From: Solanum dulcamara
Taxonomy: Eukaryota > Streptophyta > Magnoliopsida > Solanales > Solanaceae
DNA: 64,000 bases
Direction of reading: 5' to 3'
Assembly: GCF_947179165.1 (NCBI RefSeq)
Contig: NC_077239.1
Span: 68,242,634 to 68,306,633 of the forward strand
Each line of letters starts with the position of its first letter. Position 1 is the first letter of the stretch. Below, in pieces: positions 56,411 through 64,000 of this stretch. Below the pieces are notes generated by a model, which saw only the letters and a list, made by a program, of their open reading frames with translations, had not been told where the DNA came from and did not search any database. Position numbers and translations under genes: made by a program.

Positions 56411-58649
56411 TATCACGATCCGACCAAGGGCCTAGTCATAACACGATAATTAGAATCCCGAAGGACTCAAACCAAGCCTTTTAGCATAACATTCATGATC
56501 ATACATAAGGAAATTAAGCAATAAAGCTAACTCAATATACGGAAGCAAAATCTCAAATATAACATAAGTCTCAAAACGAGGAACGACAACATAAACCTTT
56601 TGTATCTAGCATGCCTCTAATAACTCGATGGGGTCATAAGATAAGATCTTATCTCACCCATATAGACAACAGTTAAGATAAGAAATAAGAGTCATGTCCT
56701 CGAATAATGAGGACTCACCAACAGTAAAGAGCTAATAGCAAAACTCTAGCCACGAGCGAGGGGAGGATGAATCTGATTGTCGATTCCTACATTATGATAG
56801 AATGTAGGCAAAATGGATGCATTAGTACATTGAATTTACTAAGTATGTGAGAATATGCATGAACAATAAACATAGGATGTAATCAATATGAATCATGGGA
56901 TGCAAGACCAATATCTTTAAAACATGAGTGAAGTCATGAAAATATTAAAATTTTATCTCATTGGTCAATGCATGAAAAGATTATGATAATCATTATAAGA
57001 ACTCATACCTCAACAGAAATTGTGTGTTATAGGAGCTTTAACCTACATATAAGACCATGTGAGCTAATACATTAAATCTGATGGCTCCTTCATCGAGACA
57101 GTAGACACTACCTTATCAGGTCATACTCCATTAGTAACTCTTTAGCTGGGCTATGTGGATACACTAGCTTCGCCATATTGGGATATGTAAACCAACTCGG
57201 GCAACATAGTTTGGGACTAAATTTTGCTACTAGGATTTCCTTGAATAACTAATTGCGTTACTAGAATGAACCCCATCTAAAAGTCCTCTCGATGCTTAGT
57301 GAATATCCCAATAAAACTCATAAAACATAATCATAAACATCATAGAGAAAGATAATAACTAATATCAATCCATATTATAAAACATCATAAGAATAGCTCA
57401 TCTAACATCATCATAGTAAAAGCATTTGATTAGCTCATCAATCATATAACTCATGCAATGTGGATGTAGGTCTTCCATCATTACATATCTTTGATCATAA
57501 ACATCTTTAGGGACTTAGCTTTCCCTATCTTTAAATTTGCTTGAAACATCATAGAATCATCATTCATAAACTTCTTTGCATAAATCACGTCTAACTAATA
57601 GCATAAAACCTTTATAGAATATTACTTGAAAATCTTGATCATATCTCATAAATCATACTTGAAACTAGCATATATCATGGTTCATTGAAATTCAACTTGA
57701 AATCATGCAATATGATGTGAATTATGCATAATTAGATTAATAACATTAAAATATTTTATAATTGAGAAGATCCAATGCAAAGCATGAAAATTAGGGCTTT
57801 TAATTGAGAAATCACAGGAGAATTGAGAATAAATCTTTGAGATTCCATAGGTGAAAGGTACCATGGATGAAGTTCCACATATCTTGACCTTGATGAGTTA
57901 TTAATTGATAAGAATGGAGGCTTGATCATGAAGAAATTCCCTTGAATTTCTTGGGAAAGAAGAAGATCTTAGAGAGAAGACTTGGGAAAGAAAGTTTTGG
58001 TGATTTAGGGATTATGGAGAGAATTCTAGAGTTAGAATACTTTAGGATACTTAATAGGTAGGAACTTAGTCCCTAAAAGCTTCCCCTTTAATTAATAAGG
58101 TATAGGAAAAATACGACGATAACCTCACTTAAAAACTAGAAATTGGGGCTCACAGAGGAGCCACCACGGTCCGTGAACTCACCACGATCCGTGGTGGTGA
58201 TCTTTGTGAATACCTTGGACTTTGAGAAAAGGGAAATATTTAGGACCTTCTTCACAAAGACCATGACGGTCCATGAAGGTCACCACAGCCCATGGTGAGG
58301 GTCATGGTAAGGGTCTACTAGGTGACCACCATGGTCCATGAAAGTCAAGATGGCCCATGGTGGTCAAGCATGGTCCCTGCCTTGAAAATAGTTTCTGAGG
58401 GTTTCTAGGAAAGTCACCACCGAGGGCACCACGACTCATGGTGCTAACCACGGCCCGTGGTCCTTCTCTGAACATAACCCTATAGGTTTTGGGTTTTGAA
58501 TCACTACCATGGTGGCACACCATGAAGTATGTGAGGACCACTACCTGAGATAGCCTTCGTGGTCATCACCTAGCACCAAAACTGATATTTTCTTGAATTT
58601 CATCCTTTTTTTCCTTATTTTTTGACTTTCCAACTTCTGAGATCGTACA
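56411..58649 (-). repeat. 3' LTR of T7
   Basis: It is 2239 bp. On the minus strand it starts TGTACGATCTCAGAAG and ends GGATCGTGATA. The part 58150-58560 is rich in palindromes such as ACCACGGCCCGTGGT (58447-58461) and CACGGTCCGTG (58165-58175). No gene is present; the open frame at 58302-58541 runs through this palindrome zone by chance. Confidence 0.92.
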
Positions 58650-58900
58650 ATATCTACCTCTTGGGAACATTCATCCTCGAATGGGACTCAATCCAGCATG
58701 AATGGAATAGGAAAGTAACATAACAGCCCAGCATGAATGCAAAAATATCTTGATGATGCATAAAACATGAAATCTTTAATCTCAAGCTAAAACATGACTT
58801 TTAAAACTCATTTCATGAATATGAATGCATATGAAACCATAAGAATAACTGAAACACATGATTTGGGATGGTTGAATCATAAAGGAATTAAATACCTCAA
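58650..58900 (-). other. T7 polypurine tract and 3' spacer
   Basis: On the minus strand CCAAGAGGTAGATAT lies directly before the LTR start, in the place of the PPTs of T5 and T6. The rest up to 58900 is non-coding spacer with no feature seen. Confidence 0.78.
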
Positions 58901-59370
58901 CTATTCAATAAATGAAGAGATGAGGATATCGGGGCATCATATTGGCTTCGGCTTCCAATGTAGCACCCTCAACCTCTTAGTTCCTCCATAACATATTAAC
59001 TGAGGCTATTTCTTTGTTTCTCAACTTTCTAACTTACCAGTCCAAAATCTCAATCGGAACCTCTTCATATCAAAGACCCTCTTTAACCTCAATGTTTTCC
59101 AATGACACAACGGATCTAGGATCACCAAAAAACTTCCTCAACAAAGACACATGGAACACCGGATGCACCGATGCCAAGTCAGAAGGCTAATCCAACTCAT
59201 AACCCCCCTTACCAATCTGCCTCAAAATTTGATATGGGCCAACATAGCGGGGACTTAGCTTTCCTTTCTTACCAAAATACATCACAACCTTCATGTGTGA
59301 AGTTTTAAAGTAAATCTAATCATCAACCTCAAATTCAAGTTCCCTTCTTCTCACATCTAAATAAGATTTT
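58901..59370 (-). pseudogene. pol: T7 integrase C-terminus and chromodomain-like tail
   Basis: On the minus strand from 59370: SYLDVRRRELEFEVDD, then KVVMYFGKKGKLSPRYVGPY (about 59230-59290), YELD-PSDLASVHPVFHVSLL (about 59125-59190) and the tail ILDW-VRKLRNKEIASVNMLW with VEGATLEAEANMM, ending near 58915. The order and phrases match the C-termini of T5 and T6. Stops and one frame change break it. Confidence 0.87.
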
Positions 59371-60520
59371 TGTCATCTTTGGGTTGTCTTCAATCTTTCT
59401 CTAATGAGTCTAACCTTATCTATAGCCTCAAATACCAACTTGGGTCCTATTAAAGAAACTTCACCAACCTTGAACCAACCAATAAGGGATCTACACCGCC
59501 TATCATACAAAGCCTCAAATGGAGTCATCTAAATGCTAGAGTGATAACTGTTAATATAAGCAAACTCTATCAGTAGTAAATGGTCATCTCAATTTCCTTT
59601 AAAATCAATTATGCATGTTCTCAACATGTCCTCTAATTTTTGAATGGTACGTTCGGCCTGACCATTTATTTGTGGGTGAAAAGTTAGACTAAGCTTCACC
59701 TGAGTACCAAGACCCTTTTGGAAAGATCTCTAAAACTGTGATGTAAACTGAGTACCTAGATCCGAGATGATAGACAATGGAATACAATGAAGCTTAACCA
59801 ACTCTTGAATATATAATATAGCATAATCCTTAGTTGTATATGAAGTCTTAATAGGGAGGAAATTAGCTGACTTAGCACGAGGCAAACCAGTAATAATGTC
59901 CATATTCAAGGCTTCCCACTTCCATGTAGGAATATCAATGTCTTTAGCAAAACCTCCTGGTTTGTTATGCTCAACTTTCACTTGTTGACAATTAGGACAC
60001 TTAGCCATGAATTTTTCAATACCTCATTTCATGCCATTCCACCAATACACCTCCCTTAAATCTCGATACATCTTTGTGAAACCAAGATGAATAGAATACC
60101 GTGAACTATGAGCCTCGGACAAAATCATATCCTTTAAGCCATCAAAATTCAGAACACAAAATTGGCCTTGACATCTCAAAAAACCATGTCCCCCTTGAGA
60201 GAAAGCCTCAATAGCTTTTTTGGCAACCGTTTTCTTCAATTCAACGAAAGCAGGATCACTATCTTGCTTTTCCTTTACATCTACCACAAGAGATGATTCA
60301 GAATCATTTTGCAAAAAAACACCACCATCCTTGGAATCGATCAATTGAACACCGAAAGGGCTAATATATGCACATTATGAACTAGCTCTTTCATTTCATC
60401 TTTAATATGAGCAATACTATTCATGGACATTCTACTAAGAGTGTCAAGAACCATATTTTCCTTACCCATATAGTATAGCACGCTTATGTCATAGTCCTTC
60501 AATAACTCAATCCATCTGTT
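59371..60520 (-). pseudogene. pol: T7 integrase core and zinc region, with in-frame deletion
   Basis: Minus-strand order: LSRMSMNSIAHIKDEMKELV (60360-60440), the open stretch 60344-60024 with FLQNDSESSLVVDVKEKQD and YSIHLGFTKMYRDLREVYWW, then CPNCQQVKVEHNKPGG (59950-59997). The core keeps D1 in LNMDIITGLPRA (about 59885-59917) and D2 in IISDLGTQFTSQF (59730-59768). Between PRA and KSANFLPI about 17 residues found in related integrases are missing without a frame change (near 59875). The Glu region lies near 59650-59680 (QAERTIQKLEDML-like). Further stops lie toward 59371. Confidence 0.9.
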
Positions 60521-60930
60521 TGTCGAAGGTTCAAGTCCTACTGAATGAACACAAATTGCAAACTCTTGTGACCGGTAAAAACATCCACATGCACACCATA
60601 GAGATAGTGTTTTCATAATTTCAAAGCAAATACCACTACCACCAACTTCATGTAATGAGTTGGGAAATTCTTCTTATATACCTTGAGTTACCTTGAAGCA
60701 TAAGCTATAACTTTATCATTTTGCATTAGAAAAAAACTAAGACCAACTCGTGAATCATTACAATGCATAACGAACCCATCGAAACCTTCTGGTAAAGTCA
60801 AAAACGGAGCGGAGGTAAGCCTATCCTTCAACTCTTGGAAGCTTTTCTCACATGCCTTGGACCATCGAAACTTCACCTTCTTTTGAGTCAAAAAAGTCAA
60901 GGGCAATGCTATGGAAGAGAAACCTTCCAC
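60521..60930 (-). pseudogene. pol: T7 RNase H, catalytic Asp replaced
   Basis: Minus strand: FSSIALPLTFLTQKKVKFRW (from 60921), [20 protein letters not shown], then FVMHCNDSRVGLSFFLMQND, where the usual YCDAS is HCNDS (near 60752-60766), so the first catalytic Asp is Asn. It goes on with KVIAYASR (60688-60710). A frame change near 60685 and a damaged FTDH region (FTGHKS at 60558-60580) follow. Confidence 0.87.
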
Positions 60931-61760
60931 AAATCATCTATAATAATCGGCTAAGCCTAAGAAACTCTGAATATCAGAAGGAGTCAATGGTCTGGGCTAA
61001 TTCTTAACCACCTCGATCTTCTTTGGATCAACTATAATTCCTTCTACAGAAATAATGTGACTAAGGAACGTAACTAATCTTAGCCAAAATTCATACTTAC
61101 TAAACTTTGAATACAACTGACGGTCTTTGAGAATTTTTCAACAAAATTCTCAAATGATCAGCATGCTTTGCTCTGAGAGTAGATTAAAATATCATCAATA
61201 AAGACAATAACAAACATATCCAAGTATTGCTTGAGCACCTTATTCATCAAATCTATAAAAGCTGTAGGGTCATTCGTTAATCTAAAAGACATAACCAAAA
61301 ATTTAAAGTGAACATACCGAGTTCTAAAAGCCATTTTTGAAATGTCACCTTTCCATACTCAGAGTTGATGATAACTTGATCGAAGATCGATTTTTAAAAA
61401 GTAGCTTGCTCTTTGAAGCTGATCAAACAAGTCATCAATCCTTAGAATGGGGTAATTATTCTTAATTATGACCTTATTCAATTGCTGATAATTAATACAC
61501 ATACAAAGAAAACTATTTTTCTTTATTACAAATAGAACCGGAGCACCCACAGAGAGATACTCAGCTAATAAAACCCTTAGCTAGGAAATCCTTCAACTGG
61601 TCATTTAACTCTTTCAATTCTGTCGAAATCATTCGGTAAGAAGGAATAGAGATAGGCTGAGTATCAGAAAGGAGATCGATACTGAAGTCTATATCCCTTT
61701 TGGGAGAAATACCTAGGAGATCATTAGGGACAACTTTCAAAACTCATTAACAACCGGAAC
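60931..61760 (-). pseudogene. pol: T7 reverse transcriptase (pol)
   Basis: Minus strand: SFPNRMISTELKEL-like lead-in (61590-61640), [20 protein letters not shown] (61488-61547), [20 protein letters not shown], then [12 protein letters not shown] (61359-61394). Next come [21 protein letters not shown] sequence (61285-61335) and FIDDIL, with FIDD at 61191-61202 on the plus-strand numbering. The thumb and connection region follows to 60931 with NWPRPLTPSDIQSFLGLADYY-like sequence. Frame changes near 61350 and 61150 and several stops break it. Confidence 0.9.
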
Positions 61761-62290
61761 TAATCTAGAGTAGCAATTTTGGAGTAAGTATCTCTAACCC
61801 GAACTAGATGATAATTGCAACCTTTGGAAATCATTTTCTAAGCTTTAAGGTATGAGATGAATTTACCCTTAAACATAAAATTACTACCTTTCCACTCTAT
61901 GACTAGCTTATTTGGAAACTGAAAGTTAACCACATGTTTTCTACAACATATAGAAGCATATCATACATGAATCCAATCCACACCGAGAATAACATCAAAA
62001 TTGGTCATGTCAAGTTCTAATAGATCAATGAAGGTGACTTTATGAAAGACTGAAAGTGAGCAATTTCTATACTCTCTTAACCATAACTAAATCACCAATC
62101 GGAGTATAGACCGAAAAGGGCACTAGTAAGATCTCGGGACTAACAAAGAATCTCATAACAAGATAAGGAGTAACAAATGATAAAGTAGCACCCAGATCTA
62201 ATAATGCATAAACATTAAAGTTAAACACTTTCAACATACTAGTCATAACATTGGGGGAATCCTCTAACTCCTGATGAGTTTGAAGGGCAT
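61761..62290 (-). pseudogene. pol: T7 aspartic protease and linker (pol)
   Basis: Minus strand: LEDSPNVMTSMLKVFNFNVY (62208-62267), LLDLGATLSFVTPYLVMRFF (about 62147-62206) with the triplet Asp-Leu-Gly, and PIGDLVMVKRV (62070-62103). Then LDMTNFDVILGVDWIH-like sequence (61970-62020) in a shifted frame. The arrangement is that of T5. The stretch to 61761 is the linker to RT. Confidence 0.85.
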
Positions 62291-63397
62291 AAAATCTATT
62301 TTGGCACTAACGCCATCCGAAGTAGTAGCACGTTGAACTGGACGATCAGTAGTCTAAATCTAAAATTAGGGCCTAACCCACTCCTACACTCCCTATAATG
62401 ATGATTGGGCTTTCCACATGTGAAACAAACATCCAAACCTTCTAAGTACTCTCCTCTATGGTTTTTCCCACACTTTTTGCATGGAGGGATGACTTGACCA
62501 CCCAAAGCTCCACTTTGTACCTTAGTATTTGGCACCTTTCCCTTCTCAAATTTTGGAGCCGAAGTGCTTGAAGAACCTTGGCCTTGAAACTTTTAGCCTT
62601 ATCAGAAAGGACCCTTTCCATCACCAAATTTGTTGTGAGAAAAGTCACCTTCAAACCGAGCCCTTTTGGACTCCTTTGCATTCCTCTCCTTAAGATTTTC
62701 TCCTTCAATTTGCTCAGCATAGATCATGAGCCTAGAGATATCCATCTCCTTGATAAGCATAGCAATTCGGCACTCTTTCATAACCAAATCTGATACTCCC
62801 AAAATAAACTTGCTCATTCGGGCACAAGAGTCATCTACCAAGGATGGAGCAAACATGGACAATTTTGTGAACTTAAGGGCATATTCTCTCACACTAATGT
62901 TTCCTTGCTTGAGGTTTATGAATTCCATCACCTTCACTTCCCTTAGTTTAAGTAGGAAGAAGTGATCAAGAAATGCAACTTTGAACCTTTTCCAACCTAT
63001 TGACATCTTCCACCCTTTCAATTCTCCATTAGTTGTACCAAACTTGAGCGACACCTTTGAGTTGGTAGGCTACCAATTCCACCTTTTCCTTCGAGGAAAC
63101 TCCCATAATCTCCACAATCTTGTACAACTCATCGATAAAATCTTGGGGATCCTCATCAACCTTGGATCCATGAAACTTGGAAGGATTTATCATTGTGAAG
63201 TCTCTAACCCTTAAAGATAGAGTAGACACATTAGGAGGAGCATTTACCCCTCAATTTTCTTGAGTAGTAACAACTTGGGCTAGCATTTGAAAAATGGCTC
63301 AGAATTTCACATTAGTCACTTAATCATTCAAAGGAGCATTTGGATCTTATGTCTCCTCTACAACATTTTTGTGAATGAGAGCTCTTCGTAGAGGCTT
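62291..63397 (-). pseudogene. gag: T7 gag (start codon ATG changed to AAG)
   Basis: On the minus strand the usual gag start MPPRRAL reads KPLRRAL, with AAG at 63397-63395. RDFTMINPSKFHGSKVDEDP (about 63150-63210), FIDELYKIVEIMGVSSKEKV, VAYQLKGVAQVWY and FKVAFLDHFFLLKLREVKVM follow. Then ISVREYALKFTKLSMFAPSL (62842-62901) and a basic linker. A CCHC zinc knuckle CFTCGKPNHHYREC is intact at 62427-62386; a first knuckle before it has Tyr for its last Cys. Stops near 63355, 63310 and 63253 and frame changes near 63035 and 62600 break it. Confidence 0.9.
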
Positions 63398-63596
63398 GAT
63401 TCTAAATTATAAGGAGAAATCATTAGAGGAGGAAACCTTAGAGTTTAAATCTATATCACGATAAGATCATGAAAGAAGTAAAGTATTTTCTAAGACGCCT
63501 TAAGCTTCCTATTCATAGATGTGGTGTGATTCACACCAATGAACAAGACTTTACTCGATGTGGCATGTTAGACTCCCTAGGACACTTGAACATTAT
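63398..63596 (-). other. T7 leader between PBS and gag
   Basis: Non-coding untranslated leader, homologous in order and length to 23407-23611 of T3 (shared ...CATGCCACAT..., TAAGGTGTCCTAGGGA in T3). No other feature is seen. Confidence 0.7.
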
Positions 63597-63608
63597 GCTT
63601 TGATACCA
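63597..63608 (-). promoter_or_regulatory. T7 primer-binding site, initiator tRNA-Met
   Basis: On the minus strand TGGTATCAAAGC starts 4 nt after the LTR end. It differs by one base from the complement of the initiator tRNA-Met 3' end. Confidence 0.9.
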
Positions 63609-63612
63609 AGTT

Positions 63613-64000
63613 TATCACGACCTAACCTAGGGCCTAATCGTAACACGTCAATTAAAATTACGAAGAACTCTAACTAAGCCTCTTAGCATAACATTCATGA
63701 GCATACATAAGGAAATTAAGCAATAAATCTAACTCAAGATATGGAAGAAAAATCTCAAATATAACATAAGTCTCAAGATAAGAAACAACATAAACCTTTT
63801 GTATCTAGCATGCCTCTAATAACTTGATGGGGGAATAAGATAAGCTCCTAGCTCACCCATATAGACAATATAAGAGAATGAAGTAATAACTGTCAAGATA
63901 AGAAATAAGAGTCATGTCCTCGAATAGTGAGGACTCACCAACAGTAAAGAGCTAATATGAAAACTCTACCCACGAGTGAGAGGATGATAAATGTGATCAT
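63613..64000 (-). repeat. 5' LTR of T7 (3' portion; continues outside window)
   Basis: It lines up base by base with 56411 onward (TATCACGA...GGGCCTA, ...GCATACATAAGG, ...GAGGACTCACCAACAG). Small indels are visible, for example about 20 extra bases near 63860-63890. The remaining roughly 1.8 kb should lie to the right of the window. Confidence 0.93.

Larger units (their letters stand above)
56411..64000 (-). mobile_element. T7: near full-length minus-strand chromovirus-like element, cut by window end
   Basis: Read right to left: 5' LTR (63613 to beyond 64000), initiator-Met PBS, gag, protease, RT, RNase H, integrase, chromodomain-like tail, PPT and 3' LTR (58649 to 56411). It is the most complete element here. 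The two LTRs line up from their shared ends but differ by about 16 bases in the first 100, so it is not young. It sits inside the 3' LTR of Athila-2. Frames are broken throughout. Confidence 0.93.

Noticed and set aside
62578..63214. Plus-strand open frames opposite T7 gag
   Set aside because: They are the antisense of gag and show no family motif; the minus strand carries the clear zinc knuckle and capsid phrases.

Overview
This window looks like intergenic, repeat-dense DNA from a large plant nuclear genome, most likely Solanaceae (pepper, tobacco or tomato type). That placement is inferred from remembered resemblance of the LTR ends, the gag and pol motifs and the extra ORF to Solanaceae Ty3/gypsy elements; no search was run. 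I find no intact host gene, no tRNA gene, no CRISPR array and no bacterial-type gene. Every protein-like stretch is a decayed retrotransposon fragment with stops and frameshifts.

Layout. 1-15461: the 3' part of an Athila-type Ty3/gypsy element (Athila-1, + strand). It has reverse transcriptase, RNase H and integrase, then an extra ORF in the env position. The block from integrase to the 3' spacer is present twice in direct orientation (about 2150-7466 and 7467-13160), followed by a PPT and a 1.6-kb LTR. 15538-18853: a minus-strand 3' LTR with its PPT (T1). 18854-20830: broken LTR pieces (T2). 20831-27713 plus 35125-35285: a chromovirus-like element (T3) with LTR, initiator-Met PBS, gag, pol and most of integrase. 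Its LTR carries a scrambled 25S rDNA insert. 27719-35119: a second chromovirus (T4) nested in T3's integrase, flanked by the 5-bp repeat GGTTT. 35286-56410: a second Athila (Athila-2) with a truncated 5' LTR, tRNA-Asp PBS, gag, a protease fragment, the extra ORF and a 3' LTR. Its RT-RNase H-integrase is missing and T5 (38678-50152) lies in its place. T5 is itself split in integrase by T6 (42445-47248, flanked by AAAAC). 56411-64000: a minus-strand chromovirus (T7) inserted in the 3' LTR of Athila-2. It runs from 3' LTR through chromodomain-like region, integrase, RNase H, RT, protease and gag to the PBS and the start of its 5' LTR, which the window end cuts.

The order of events can be read from the nesting: Athila-2 and T3 are older than their inserts, T4 entered T3, T5 entered Athila-2 and was then entered by T6, and T7 entered the Athila-2 LTR. 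Joins between neighbours that are not nested (about 35286 and 38677) are deletions that removed parts of both partners.

I do not see a new enzymatic system. The items most worth a second look are the multi-piece, two-orientation 25S rDNA mosaic inside an LTR (about 22441-23005), the internal duplication of Athila-1, the conserved splice-acceptor-like site and stop codon around the extra Athila ORF, families of small palindromic tandem repeats in LTRs, and a CACGG-N-CCGTG palindrome found in both unrelated lineages.
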